A DNA stretch of 64,000 nt from Streptomyces sp. 549 (lineage in GTDB: Bacteria > Actinomycetota > Actinomycetes > Streptomycetales > Streptomycetaceae): NCBI RefSeq assembly GCF_030124175.1, contig NZ_JASKMT010000005.1:62001-126000 (forward strand). The letters run 5' to 3'. Both the position numbers and the translations under genes were made by a program. Under the pieces are notes generated by a model. That model searched no databases. It saw nothing but the letters and a program-made list of their open reading frames with translations, and had not been told where the DNA came from. This document shows, in pieces, positions 8,404-17,328 of this stretch (its first letter is position 1; each line of letters opens with the position of its first letter).

Positions 8404-8545
8404 CCGCCGTGCACCGACTCCCCACCACGCCCACAGGCCCGGTCCGGCCGAGGAGGACCCATCCCATGACATGCCACCGGCCAGCACCACGCCCCGGCCG
8501 GCCCGCCACGGCCGCGGCGCGGCCCACCCCCCGCAGGAGGCGCGC

Positions 8546-9718
8546 ATGAGCACCACCGCCGCACTGCCCCTGGTCCTGACGGGCGCGCGCGGCCACGGCC
8601 GCTGGCACCTGGCCAACATCCGCCGCCTGCAGCGCGAGGGCGTGGTCACGCTCGCCGGGATCTGCGAGCTGACACCGCTCGACGCGGACGAGCTGGCCGG
8701 CTTCGACGGACCCGCGCCCGCCCAGTCCCCGGACTTCGGCTCGCTGCTGGAGGTCACCGGTGCCCGCGCGGCGATCGTCTGCACTCCGATCCAGACCCAC
8801 ACCGCGTTCGCGCTGACAGCGGCGGCCCAGGGTGTGCACCTGCTGCTGGAGAAGCCGCCCGCCGCGAACTGGGCCGGGTACCAGCAGCTCACCCAGGGCG
8901 TACGGGCCGCCGGTACCGCCTGCCAGATCGGCTTCCAGTCCATGGGCTCGCACGCCCTGCCCGCCATCGCGGAGCTCGTCCGCACAGGTGCCGTCGGCAC
9001 GCTGCGCGGGGTCGGAGCGGCGGGCGCGTGGGTCCGCGACGAGGCGTACTACCGGCGTGCGCCCTGGGCCGGGCGGCGCCGCCTCGGGGACGCCGACGTG
9101 GTCGACGGGGTGCTCACCAACCCGCTCGCGCATGCCGTCGCCACCGCGCTCGCGCTCGCCGGGGCCTCCACCGCCGCCGACGTCGCGGACGTCGAGACCG
9201 AGCTGTTCCGCGCCCACGACATCGAGGCCGACGACACCTCCGCGGTGCGGATCACCACCACGGGCGGTCTGCCGGTCACCGCGGCGGTGACGCTCTGCGC
9301 CGAGCAGCCCGGCGAGCCGTACGTCATCGTGCACGGCGACCAGGGGCGGATCACCTTCTGGTACAAGCAGGACCGGATGCTCCTCCACCGCTCCGGGCAC
9401 CCCCCGCAGGAGAGCCGGCACGGCCGCACCGACCTGCTGGAGAACCTGGCCGCGCACCTGCGGGACGGCACGCCGCTGCTCGCGCCCGCGGAGAGCACCG
9501 GCGCGTTCATGCGGGTCGTCGAGGCCGTGCGCACCGCGCCCGAGCCGGTCGCGCTGCCGTCCGGCGCCTGGCACTCCGCGCCGACCGACGACGGCGGCGG
9601 CGTGCGCCGGGTCGTGCACGGCATCGACGCAATGGTCGCCGCAGGCGCCGACTCGTTGTCGCTCTACTCCGAACTCGCCGCACCCTGGGCCGAGTCCACC
9701 GGGATGAGGCCGTCATGA
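8546..9718 (+). CDS. Gfo/Idh/MocA-family NAD(P)-dependent oxidoreductase
   Basis: A 390-residue cytoplasmic oxidoreductase. The N-terminal Rossmann fold has GARGHG at residues 13-18 and the family EKP motif at 102-104 (LLLEKPPAANW); the C-terminal half is the alpha/beta substrate domain. ATG 8546 follows a strong AGGAGG. These enzymes oxidise or reduce sugars or act as NAD-dependent glycosidases. The stop overlaps the next gene's ATG (ATGA), coupling it to the DUF6807 protein, which is a recurring partner of this family. The substrate cannot be read from sequence; a pectin-derived mono- or disaccharide is likely from context. Confidence 0.82.
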   Translation: MSTTAALPLVLTGARGHGRWHLANIRRLQREGVVTLAGICELTPLDADELAGFDGPAPAQSPDFGSLLEVTGARAAIVCTPIQTHTAFALTAAAQGVHLLLEKPPAANWAGYQQLTQGVRAAGTACQIGFQSMGSHALPAIAELVRTGAVGTLRGVGAAGAWVRDEAYYRRAPWAGRRRLGDADVVDGVLTNPLAHAVATALALAGASTAADVADVETELFRAHDIEADDTSAVRITTTGGLPVTAAVTLCAEQPGEPYVIVHGDQGRITFWYKQDRMLLHRSGHPPQESRHGRTDLLENLAAHLRDGTPLLAPAESTGAFMRVVEAVRTAPEPVALPSGAWHSAPTDDGGGVRRVVHGIDAMVAAGADSLSLYSELAAPWAESTGMRPS

Positions 9719-10554
9719 CCTCCGCCGCGCTGCACTGCGCGGGCCGTCCGGTGGCCCGCTACGGATACCGGTCCGACACCGACCGGCGCCCCTGCCTGCA
9801 CCCGGTCAGCACGCTCGGCGGGAGGGCCGTCACCGAGGAGCGGCCCGCCGACCACGTGCACCACCTCGGTGCCGGCGTGGCCATCCCGGACGTGGACGGC
9901 TACAACTTCTGGGGTGGGCGCACGTTCGTGCGCGGCCAGGGCCCGACCGTGCTGGACAACCACGGCGTGCAGCGCCACCTGGGCTGGAAGCTCCGCGACC
10001 CGGACGGGTTCGTGGCGGAGCTGGGCTGGGAGGCCGACGGCGCCGAACTCCTTCGCGAGCACCGCACGGTGGCCGCCACCGCACTCACCGGCACGGCGTG
10101 GGCCGACACGGCCTGGGTGCTGGACCTGTCGTTCTCGTTCACCAGCCGCCGCGGCGCGGACGTCTCCTTCGGCAGTCCCGCCACCAACGGCCGCCCCGGC
10201 GCCGCCTACGGCGGCTTCTTCTGGCGCGCGCCGAAGGAGGCGGCACCGCCCGCCGTGTTCACCGCGACGCTGGAGGGCGAACAGGCGGTGCACGGTGAGG
10301 CCGCGGACTGGGTGGCGCTGACCGGGGACGGGTGGACGCTGGTCTTCGCCGGCGCGACCGCGGAGACGCGCCGCGACCCGTGGTTCGTGCGGACCACCGA
10401 GTACCCCGGCGTCGGCTCCTCCCTCGCGGCCGGGGAACGGCTGCTGCTGCCCGCCGGGCAGACCCTGGTGCGGCGGGTGGTCACCGTGGTGGCCGACGGC
10501 CGCCTGGACCGGGCCGACGCGGCGGCGCTCGTGCGCAGGGTGGTGACGGCGTGA
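9715..10554 (+). CDS. PmoA-like (DUF6807) protein
   Basis: A 279-residue soluble protein of the DUF6807 family, historically mislabelled PmoA/methane oxygenase-like. It is beta-rich, with conserved aromatic/His pockets such as DHVHHLGAGVAIPDVDGYNFWGG in pieces around residues 47-68 and YGGFFWRAP. No signal peptide or membrane segment, so a real methane monooxygenase role is excluded. ATG and stop overlap the flanking genes (ATGA upstream, GTGA downstream), which places it in a tight unit with the Gfo/Idh oxidoreductase and GH43 enzyme. The biochemical role of the family is not established; a carbohydrate-modifying function is inferred from neighbours. Confidence 0.72.
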   Translation: MTSAALHCAGRPVARYGYRSDTDRRPCLHPVSTLGGRAVTEERPADHVHHLGAGVAIPDVDGYNFWGGRTFVRGQGPTVLDNHGVQRHLGWKLRDPDGFVAELGWEADGAELLREHRTVAATALTGTAWADTAWVLDLSFSFTSRRGADVSFGSPATNGRPGAAYGGFFWRAPKEAAPPAVFTATLEGEQAVHGEAADWVALTGDGWTLVFAGATAETRRDPWFVRTTEYPGVGSSLAAGERLLLPAGQTLVRRVVTVVADGRLDRADAAALVRRVVTA

Positions 10555-12131
10555 GCAGGCCCTGGACCGCCGACCTCGGCGACGGCACGTACCGCAACCC
10601 GGTGCTGAACGCCGACTGGTCCGACCCGGACGTGGTCCGCGTCGGCGAGGACTTCTACCTGACCGCGTCCAGCTTCGGGCGGGTGCCTGGGCTGCCGCTG
10701 CTGCACTCGCGCGACCTGGTCAACTGGACCCTGGTCGGGCACGCCCTGGACCGCCCCGAACCGGCCGGCGACTTCGTCGTCCCGCAGCACGACCGCGGGG
10801 TGTGGGCGCCGTCGATCCGGCACCACGACGGACGGCTGTGGATCTTCTGGGGTGATCCCGACCGCGGCATCCAGCAGGTCAACGCCGAACGGGTGGAGGG
10901 CCCCTGGAGCGGGCCGCACCTGGTGAAGGCCGGCCGGGGGCTCATCGACCCGTGCCCGCTGTGGGACGAGCGGACCGGCGAGGCGTACCTGGTGCACGCC
11001 TGGGCGAAGTCCCGGTCGGGAGTGAAGAACCGCCTCACCGGCCACCGGATGAGCCCCGACGGCCGTGAACTGCTCGATGAGGGCAAGACCCTCGTCGACG
11101 GCGACCTGCTGCCCGGCTGGTTCACCCTGGAGGGCCCGAAGCTGTACCGGCACGACGGCTGGTTCTGGATCCTCGCTCCCGCCGGGGGTGTGGAGACCGG
11201 CTGGCAGGGCGCCTTCCGCTCGCGGGACTTCTTCGGCCCGTACCAGGAGCGGGTGGTGCTCGCCCAGGGGCGGACCGGCGTCAACGGTCCGCACCAGGGC
11301 GGCTGGGTCCGCACCGCCGCGGGCGAGGACTGGTTCGTGCACTTCCAGGCCCGCGGCCCGCACGGCAGGGTGGTGCACCTCCAGCCGATGCGCTGGACCG
11401 GCGAGGGCGACGGCGACAGCGACAGCGACAGCGACAGGAACGACGGCGTCGGCTGGCCGGTGATCGGCGACGGGGGCGAGCCCGTCGCCGTGCACCGCAA
11501 GCCCGCCGTGCCCCGGCAGCCGGTCACCGCGCCCGCCACCGACGACACCTTCCCCGGCGGGGGCTTCGGCCCGCAGTGGCAGTGGACGGCGGTGCCCGAA
11601 CCCGGCTGGACGACCCGGCACGCCGGCGACGGCCTGCGTCTGACCTGCGTGCCCACGGCCTACGCGCACGACCTGCGGGCCCTGCCGCACGTACTGTCCC
11701 AGCGGCTCCCGGCGGAGGCCTTCACCGCCGAGGTCGACCTGGCCCTCGACGGCGGACCTCCGGGCGCCAAGGCGGGGCTGGCCGTGCTCGGGGACGCCTT
11801 CAGCTGGATCGGCCTGGAACGGGACGAGGACGGCGCGGTGCGCCTGGTGCACCGGTACGCGGAGGCTGTCGCCGAGCACGAGCGGGACGCGGCGCACTCC
11901 CGGGCCGCCCCAACCGGGCAGGCCCGGCTGCGGATCGAGGTCACCCCTGGGGTGCGCTGCCGCTTCCTGGCCGACACGCACGACGGGGCGGGCCCGGTGC
12001 CCTCGGGCCAGGTGTTCGCCGCCACCGCGTGGCGCTGGGTCGGCGCCCTGCTCGGCCTGTTCGCCACCGCACCGCCCGGCGGCCTTCCCACCGGAACCGC
12101 CCACTTCACCCGCTTCCGCGCCACCGGCTGA
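10551..12131 (+). CDS. Glycoside hydrolase family 43 enzyme with C-terminal beta-sandwich domain, intracellular
   Basis: A 526-residue glycosidase. The five-bladed propeller catalytic domain (about residues 10-280) starts with RNPVLNADWSDPDVV, supplying the general-base Asp; Asp133 in GLIDPC is the pKa modulator and Glu194 in TLEGPKLY is the likely general acid. The C-terminal region (about 310-526) is a concanavalin-like GH43_C2/DUF1349 domain as in beta-xylosidases and alpha-L-arabinofuranosidases. There is no signal peptide, so it trims imported oligosaccharides. GTG start overlaps the previous stop. A run of Asp-Ser encoded by a hexanucleotide repeat lies at the domain junction (residues ~287-295). 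Arabinosidase or xylosidase activity is likely; exact specificity is not. Confidence 0.82.
   Translation: MSRPWTADLGDGTYRNPVLNADWSDPDVVRVGEDFYLTASSFGRVPGLPLLHSRDLVNWTLVGHALDRPEPAGDFVVPQHDRGVWAPSIRHHDGRLWIFWGDPDRGIQQVNAERVEGPWSGPHLVKAGRGLIDPCPLWDERTGEAYLVHAWAKSRSGVKNRLTGHRMSPDGRELLDEGKTLVDGDLLPGWFTLEGPKLYRHDGWFWILAPAGGVETGWQGAFRSRDFFGPYQERVVLAQGRTGVNGPHQGGWVRTAAGEDWFVHFQARGPHGRVVHLQPMRWTGEGDGDSDSDSDRNDGVGWPVIGDGGEPVAVHRKPAVPRQPVTAPATDDTFPGGGFGPQWQWTAVPEPGWTTRHAGDGLRLTCVPTAYAHDLRALPHVLSQRLPAEAFTAEVDLALDGGPPGAKAGLAVLGDAFSWIGLERDEDGAVRLVHRYAEAVAEHERDAAHSRAAPTGQARLRIEVTPGVRCRFLADTHDGAGPVPSGQVFAATAWRWVGALLGLFATAPPGGLPTGTAHFTRFRATG
11413..11436 (+). repeat. Hexanucleotide tandem repeat (GCGACA x4) inside GH43 gene
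   Basis: Four exact copies of a 6-base unit in frame, encoding alternating Ser and Asp between the catalytic and C-terminal domains. Two degenerate copies precede it. Being a multiple of three, length changes would alter linker length without a frameshift. Confidence 0.85.
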
Positions 12132-12258
12132 CCCGCCGGCGGACCGGACCGCCCGCCCGGAGCACGAGGACGACCGGGCACGGCACCGACGAGCCCCTCA
12201 CGGCCCGCACCCCCCGCAGCGCACACGAACCGACCGCATCCACAGAGAAGAGCCGACG

Positions 12259-13596
12259 ATGAACATCTCCAGGACACTCCCGGGACGGGCCGCAGCAGCG
12301 GTGTCCCTGGCGACGGTGCTCGCCCTGACCGCCACCGCCTGCGGTGACGACGGCAGCGGCAGCGCCGGGGACGAGGGCAGCGGCAAGGGCGAGATCACCT
12401 TCTGGGACAACAACGGCGGCCCCCGCACCGCTGTGTGGAAGGAGATCATCCAGGACTTCGAGAAGCAGAACCCGGACATCAAGGTCAAGTACGTCCCGAT
12501 CCCGATCGCCGACGTGCAGTCGAAGTACGACACGGCCATCGCGGGCGGCGGACTGCCCGACGTGGGCGGGGTCGGCACCGCGTACCTGTCGAACATGGTG
12601 GCCCAGGACGCGCTGGAGCCGGTCAGCGACCGGATCGCGGAGTCCTCGCTGGACGGCAAGCTCGTCGAGGCGATGGTGGACAGCGTCAAGGACGCGGGCG
12701 GCCGGGGCGGCGAGATGTTCACCGTGCCCACCTCCGCGAACAACGGCGTGCTGTGGTACCGCACCGACCTGTTCAAGGCCGCGAAGCTGGACGCCCCGAC
12801 GACCTGGGCGCAGTTCTACGAGGCGGCCGGCAAGCTCACCGACGCCGGAAGCAACAAGTTCGGCTACACCATCCGCGGCGGCGCCGGTTCGATCGCGCAG
12901 GCCATCGACGCGGTGTACGGCCAGTCCGGCATCACCGAGTTCTGGGACGGTGACAAGACGACGCTCAACGACCCCAAGAACGTCGCCGCGCTGGAGAAGT
13001 ACGCCGGGCTGTACAAGCGGACCACACCCGCCGCCGACGTCAACAACGACTTCACCAAGATGGTCGCCCAGTGGGACTCGGGCACCATCGGCATGCTGAG
13101 CCACAACCTCGGCTCCTACCAGGACCACCTGAAGGCGCTGGGTGAGGACAAGTTCGCCGGTATCCCCGCTCCGATCGGCGACGGCGGCACCCGCGTGCAG
13201 GTCTCCAACCCCGTGGACGGACTGGGCCTGTTCAAGTCCAGCAAGAACAAGACGGCGGCCTGGAAGTTCATCGAGTTCGCCGCGTCGCACAGGTCCAACA
13301 GCAAGTGGAACGAGTCCGCGGGCGCCATCCCGGCCAACACCGAGGCTGCGAAGGACCCCTGGATCAACGAGTCCGAGCCGACGGCGCTCGCCGCGAAGTC
13401 CCTCACCGACGGTTCGACCGAGATCGTGCAGCTGCCGTACTACCTGGCCGACTGGAACAACATCAGCAAGGCCGACAACGAGCCGGAGTTCCAGAAGCTG
13501 CTGCTCGGCAAGACCACCGCGAAGGCGTTCCTGGACAAGGTCGCCGGCGAGCTGAACGAGGCCCAGGCCGAGTGGAAGGAGCGGAACGGCAGCTGA
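12259..13596 (+). CDS. Extracellular sugar-binding lipoprotein of ABC transporter
   Basis: A 445-residue family 1 solute-binding protein anchored to the outer face of the membrane. The N-terminus is a lipoprotein signal with lipobox LTATAC (lipidated Cys28), followed by a Gly/Ser/Asp-rich linker and the binding fold (ITFWDNNGGP, then about 400 residues). It should deliver sugar to the MalF/MalG-type permeases at 6563-8403. It is the last gene before the secreted enzymes, separated from GH43 by 127 bases, and followed by a hairpin. Start ATG 12259 is set by the signal peptide. Confidence 0.9.
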   Translation: MNISRTLPGRAAAAVSLATVLALTATACGDDGSGSAGDEGSGKGEITFWDNNGGPRTAVWKEIIQDFEKQNPDIKVKYVPIPIADVQSKYDTAIAGGGLPDVGGVGTAYLSNMVAQDALEPVSDRIAESSLDGKLVEAMVDSVKDAGGRGGEMFTVPTSANNGVLWYRTDLFKAAKLDAPTTWAQFYEAAGKLTDAGSNKFGYTIRGGAGSIAQAIDAVYGQSGITEFWDGDKTTLNDPKNVAALEKYAGLYKRTTPAADVNNDFTKMVAQWDSGTIGMLSHNLGSYQDHLKALGEDKFAGIPAPIGDGGTRVQVSNPVDGLGLFKSSKNKTAAWKFIEFAASHRSNSKWNESAGAIPANTEAAKDPWINESEPTALAAKSLTDGSTEIVQLPYYLADWNNISKADNEPEFQKLLLGKTTAKAFLDKVAGELNEAQAEWKERNGS

Positions 13597-13616
13597 CGCA
13601 CCCCTCCGGCGCCACC

Positions 13617-13643
13617 GCCGGGCACCAGGCCCTGGTGCCCGGC
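13617..13643. terminator. Inverted repeat after binding-protein gene
   Basis: Perfect 13-bp arms (13617-13629 and 13631-13643) with a one-base centre, 21 bases after the binding-protein stop. It folds as a GC-rich hairpin without a U-run, the usual form of Streptomyces terminators or mRNA-stabilising ends. Confidence 0.6.
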
Positions 13644-13704
13644 CCGCGCCCTCCTCCCCCACCCGTCGTCGGCCCCAGGCCGACCCACCCGAGAGGCAGT
13701 CCGC

Positions 13705-14529
13705 GTGTCCCTGACCCGACGACGACTGACCGCCGCGCTCGCCGCGCTGGCGCCGGTCCTGGCCGCCCGTCCCGCCGCCGCGCAGGAGCAGGGCTCCCGC
13801 CCGCTTCCGCGTACGCTGCACGTCGCGGGCGACTCCACAGCCGCGACCAAGACCGCGCGCGCCGCGCCCGAGACGGGTTGGGGCATGGCGCTGCCGTTCT
13901 TCCTCGGCCGCCGCCTCACCGTGGCCAACCACGCGGTGAACGGCCGCAGTTCCAAGAGCTTCATCGACGAGGGCCGGCTGGACGTCCTGCTGGAGGCGGT
14001 GCGCCCCGACGACCTCGTACTGATCCAGTTCGGGCACAACGACGCGAAGACCGACGACCCGACCCGCGGCACCGATCCGTTCACCACCTACCAGAAGTAC
14101 CTCCGCCGGTACCTCGACGGCACGCGGGCCCGGCGGGCACGACCCGTACTCCTCACCTCCGTGGAGCGACGCCGGTTCGGGCCGGACGGCGCGGCCCGGC
14201 CCACCCACGGCGACTATCCGGCCGCCGTGCGCGAGCTGGCCCGCGCCGAGGGCGTGCCGCTGCTCGACCTCCAGGCGCTCTCGCTGGAGCGGTGGCAGGA
14301 GCTGGGTGAGCAGGGCAGCATCGCCTGCTTCCTCCACCTGGCCCCGGGTCAGTCGCCGAACCATCCCGACGGCGTGCAGGACAACACCCACTTCAGTCCG
14401 CGCGGAGCCGTCGAGGTGGCCCGGATGACCGCCCGCGCGCTGCGGGACAGCCGGGTACTGGCCGCGCGTGACCTGCGCCGGCTGGACGACCCGGTGGATC
14501 CGGGACGCATCACCTGGCCGCCGGACTGA
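13705..14529 (+). CDS. Secreted SGNH hydrolase, rhamnogalacturonan acetylesterase-like (CE12)
   Basis: A 274-residue exported esterase expected to remove acetyl groups from rhamnogalacturonan I backbones, opening pectin to lyases. The signal peptide has twin arginines (SLTRRRLTAAL) and a likely cleavage after AAA near residue 26, so Tat export is possible. Catalytic Ser44 is in AGDST, the oxyanion Asn is in FGHND (Asn112), and Asp226/His229 are in DNTHF. The start is GTG 13705. It is followed 61 bases later by the pectate lyase gene, suggesting joint expression. Confidence 0.85.
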   Translation: MSLTRRRLTAALAALAPVLAARPAAAQEQGSRPLPRTLHVAGDSTAATKTARAAPETGWGMALPFFLGRRLTVANHAVNGRSSKSFIDEGRLDVLLEAVRPDDLVLIQFGHNDAKTDDPTRGTDPFTTYQKYLRRYLDGTRARRARPVLLTSVERRRFGPDGAARPTHGDYPAAVRELARAEGVPLLDLQALSLERWQELGEQGSIACFLHLAPGQSPNHPDGVQDNTHFSPRGAVEVARMTARALRDSRVLAARDLRRLDDPVDPGRITWPPD

Positions 14530-14590
14530 CCTGCTCCCCGTAGCCGAACCCCTCCGCCCCTCCCCTCCTCGACTGAGAAGGAACCGGTCA

Positions 14591-15913
14591 ATGAACACTC
14601 GCAAGTGTCATGTACGTGCCATGAGCATGCTGTTGGGCGGCGCGCTCCTCGCGCTCACCCCCGGAGGCCCCGCCCAGGCGGCGTCCCCGGCCCAGACGTG
14701 GGAGCGGGCCGTGCTGCCCGCCGGGGACGGCTGGGCGTCCGCCGAGGGCTCCACCACCGGAGGCTCGGCCGCCGCACCCGAGCACGTGTACACGGTCACC
14801 AACCGCGCCGAACTGCTCGCCGCGTTCAAGGAGGCCGGGGACGCACCGAAGATCGTGCGCGTCGCGGGCACCGTGCACGGCAACGCCGACGCCCAGGGCA
14901 GGCCGCTCAGCTGCGAGGACTACCACACCGACGGCTACACGCTGGAGAAGTACCTCGCCGCCTACGACCCGGACACCTGGGGCCGCGAGGACCCGTCCGG
15001 GCCGATGGAGGACGCCCGCGTCGCCTCCGCCGCCAAGCAGAAGGCAGCCGTCAACGTCGCCGTCCCGTCCAACACCACGATCGTCGGCGTCGGCAAGGAC
15101 GCCACCATCATCGGGGCCAGCCTCCAGGTCCGCGGCGTGTCCAACGTCATCATCCGCAACCTCAACTTCGAGGACACCTACGACTGCTTCCCGCAGTGGG
15201 ACCCCACCGACGGTGCGAACGGCGCGTGGAACTCCGAGTACGACAACCTCGTCGTGTACGGCTCCCGCCACGTGTGGGTGGACCGCAACACCTTCAGCGA
15301 CGGCGACCGGCTCGACGCGGACCAGCCGCGCTACTTCGGTGAGCTGTTCCAGCAGCACGACGGCCTGTTCGACATCGTGCGCGGCGCCGACCTGGTCACG
15401 GTGTCCTGGAACGTGTTCAAGGACCACGACAAGACGATGCTGATCGGCAACAGCGACGGCGCCGGGGCGACCGACCGCGGCAAGCTGCGCGTCACCCTGC
15501 ACCACAACGTCTTCAAGGACCTCAACGAGCGTGCGCCGCGCGTCCGCTTCGGCCAGGTCGACTCCTACAACAACCACTTCGTCGCCACCGCCGGAAGCGT
15601 CTACGGCTACACCTACGGCATCGGTTTCGAGTCCCGCCTGGTCGCCGAGCACAACGCCTTCACCCTGGCCCGGGAGTTCGACCCGGCCCGCATCCTGAAG
15701 AAGTGGTCCGAGGCCCCGCTGACCGCCAGGAACAACCTCGTCAACGGCCGTACCACCGACCTGATCGCGGTGCACAACGCCGGTGTACCCGAGGAGCAGC
15801 TGACCGAGGGCGCCGGCTGGAAGCCGGTGCTGCGCACCCGGGTCGACAACCCGCGCGCCGTCCCCGCCCTGGTGAAGCGCCACGCCGGAGCAGGCCGGCT
15901 CCCCGGCTGCTGA
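14591..15913 (+). CDS. Secreted pectate lyase (polysaccharide lyase family 1)
   Basis: A 440-residue exported lyase that cleaves polygalacturonate by calcium-dependent beta-elimination. The signal peptide ends at AQA-AS around residue 30. The right-handed beta-helix carries PL1 signatures: NTTIVGVG, VIIRNLNFEDTYDCFPQWDPTDG, the WVDRNTFSDGD strand with calcium-site aspartates, and HHNVFKDLNERAPRVRFGQVDSYNN, which contains the catalytic arginine region. ATG 14591 is preceded by AAGGA at 14577-14581. Products are unsaturated oligogalacturonides; no dedicated intracellular KduI/KduD-type genes are seen in the window. Confidence 0.92.
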   Translation: MNTRKCHVRAMSMLLGGALLALTPGGPAQAASPAQTWERAVLPAGDGWASAEGSTTGGSAAAPEHVYTVTNRAELLAAFKEAGDAPKIVRVAGTVHGNADAQGRPLSCEDYHTDGYTLEKYLAAYDPDTWGREDPSGPMEDARVASAAKQKAAVNVAVPSNTTIVGVGKDATIIGASLQVRGVSNVIIRNLNFEDTYDCFPQWDPTDGANGAWNSEYDNLVVYGSRHVWVDRNTFSDGDRLDADQPRYFGELFQQHDGLFDIVRGADLVTVSWNVFKDHDKTMLIGNSDGAGATDRGKLRVTLHHNVFKDLNERAPRVRFGQVDSYNNHFVATAGSVYGYTYGIGFESRLVAEHNAFTLAREFDPARILKKWSEAPLTARNNLVNGRTTDLIAVHNAGVPEEQLTEGAGWKPVLRTRVDNPRAVPALVKRHAGAGRLPGC

Positions 15914-15933
15914 CCGCCCCCTCAGCACACGAA

Positions 15934-15962
15934 CCCTCCCGGGCCCCTCCGGCCCGGGAGGG
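15934..15962. terminator. Hairpin after pectate lyase gene
   Basis: Perfect 12-bp GC arms with a 5-base loop, 20 bases after the pectate lyase stop. No U-run. A second, weaker 8-bp hairpin follows near 15991-16010. Confidence 0.65.
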
Positions 15963-16049
15963 AGCGGCGCCCGCCGCGGGACCCCGCGCTGCGGCCCCTC
16001 AGGGGGCCGCGGCCCCCGGCCCGGTGCCGCGTGACCCAAGGAGTCCCCC

Positions 16050-17162
16050 ATGTCCTCCTCCCCCAGCCGGCGCACCGCGCTGGCCCTCCTCGCCGCAGCG
16101 GGAGGCGCCCTGCTCGGCGCCACCCCGGCCCGTGCCTCGGCACCGGCGACCGCGCCCTTCGGGCGGTACGGTTCGCCGGCCCGCCGGCTGACGCCCCTGA
16201 CCCGGTACGTCGACCCGCTGGGCCGCGGCGACCACGCCACGGTCCAGGCCGCCGTGGACGCCGCCACCGGCCCCGGCCACACCCTGGTCCTGGCCCCGGG
16301 CGTGCACCACGGCACGGTGCACGTCCCCGCCGACCGCACGGACCTCACCCTGCTCGGCGCGGGCGGCGACCCCCGGCGCACCGTGATCTCGCACGCACGG
16401 GCCGCCGGCACACCCCGCCCGGACGGCGGCACCTACGGCACCAGCGGATCGGCGACCGTGACACTCGCCGCCGCCGGGTTCACCGCCCGCGACGTGACCT
16501 TCGCCAACACCTGGCTGCGCGCGGACCATCCCGGCACCACCGGCACCCAGGCGGTGGCCGTGAAGGTGCAGGGCGACCGGTCGGCGTTCCACCGCTGCCG
16601 CTTCCTCGGCCACCAGGACACGCTCTACGCCGACTCGTCCTCCCTCGCAGCCGAGGCCCGCCAGTACTTCCTCGACTGCTACGTGGAGGGCGACGTCGAC
16701 TTCGTCTTCGGGCGGGCCACAGCCGTCTGGGACCGCTGCCACTTCCACACCCTGGACCGCGGCGACCTGGCCGCCGCGCCCTACGGCTTCGTCTTCGCCC
16801 CCAGCACCGCACGGGCCCGCATCCACGGCTACCTGGCCACCGGGTGCCGGATCACCAGCGCCGCCCCGGACGGCCACTACAAGCTGGCCCGCCCCTGGGT
16901 GCCCTCCTCGGACCCGACGGCGTGGCCGGGCCTCGTCGTACGGGAGACCCACCTGGGTCCCGGTATCGACGCCGACGCGCCCTACGGCACCATGTCGGCC
17001 GGCCACCCCTGGCAGAAGCAGCGCTTCGCCGAGTACCGCAACACCGGCCCCGGTGCCCGGGTCCGCGTGCCGGAGAACCGTCCGCAGCTGAGTGCGGCGC
17101 AGGCCCGCCTGCACACACCGGACGCCTACCTGGGCGCCTGGCGGCCAGGCCGGAGCGACTGA
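16050..17162 (+). CDS. Secreted pectin methylesterase (CE8)
   Basis: A 370-residue exported pectinesterase that de-methylates homogalacturonan, producing pectate for the neighbouring lyase. The signal peptide is Tat-like (SRRTALALLAAAGG), cleaved near ARA-SA at about residue 29. CE8 signatures are complete: Gln167 in GTQAVA, catalytic Asp190 in GHQDTLY, catalytic Asp217 in YVEGDVDFVFG, and LARPW near residue 290. ATG 16050 follows AAGGAG. It ends before a 24-bp perfect hairpin, so it is probably the last gene of this transcription unit. Confidence 0.92.
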   Translation: MSSSPSRRTALALLAAAGGALLGATPARASAPATAPFGRYGSPARRLTPLTRYVDPLGRGDHATVQAAVDAATGPGHTLVLAPGVHHGTVHVPADRTDLTLLGAGGDPRRTVISHARAAGTPRPDGGTYGTSGSATVTLAAAGFTARDVTFANTWLRADHPGTTGTQAVAVKVQGDRSAFHRCRFLGHQDTLYADSSSLAAEARQYFLDCYVEGDVDFVFGRATAVWDRCHFHTLDRGDLAAAPYGFVFAPSTARARIHGYLATGCRITSAAPDGHYKLARPWVPSSDPTAWPGLVVRETHLGPGIDADAPYGTMSAGHPWQKQRFAEYRNTGPGARVRVPENRPQLSAAQARLHTPDAYLGAWRPGRSD

Positions 17163-17228
17163 GGCCACCGGCGTGCACCCGAACACCGCCTCCGAGCGGC
17201 ACCCCGGCGACCGGGTGTGCCACACGAC

Positions 17229-17280
17229 GCCCGGCACACTCCCTGCCCCGCCCCCTGGCGGGGCAGGGAGTGTGCCGGGC
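17229..17280. terminator. Very long perfect hairpin (24-bp stem, 4-base loop)
   Basis: Arms at 17229-17252 and 17257-17280 are perfect reverse complements around CCCT. It lies 66 bases after the methylesterase stop and 48 bases before the sigma-factor start. There is no U-run. Terminator is the simplest reading, but the length and perfection are exceptional. Confidence 0.75.
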
Positions 17281-17328
17281 AGTGCCCGCGCGGCAGGTGC
17301 GGGGTCTTGCCAGCAGGGAGGGATCGCC

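Noticed and set aside
9715..10554. Methane oxygenase subunit, as older PmoA-like labels would say
   Set aside because: The protein is soluble with no membrane helices or copper-site pattern, and the context is carbohydrate degradation.
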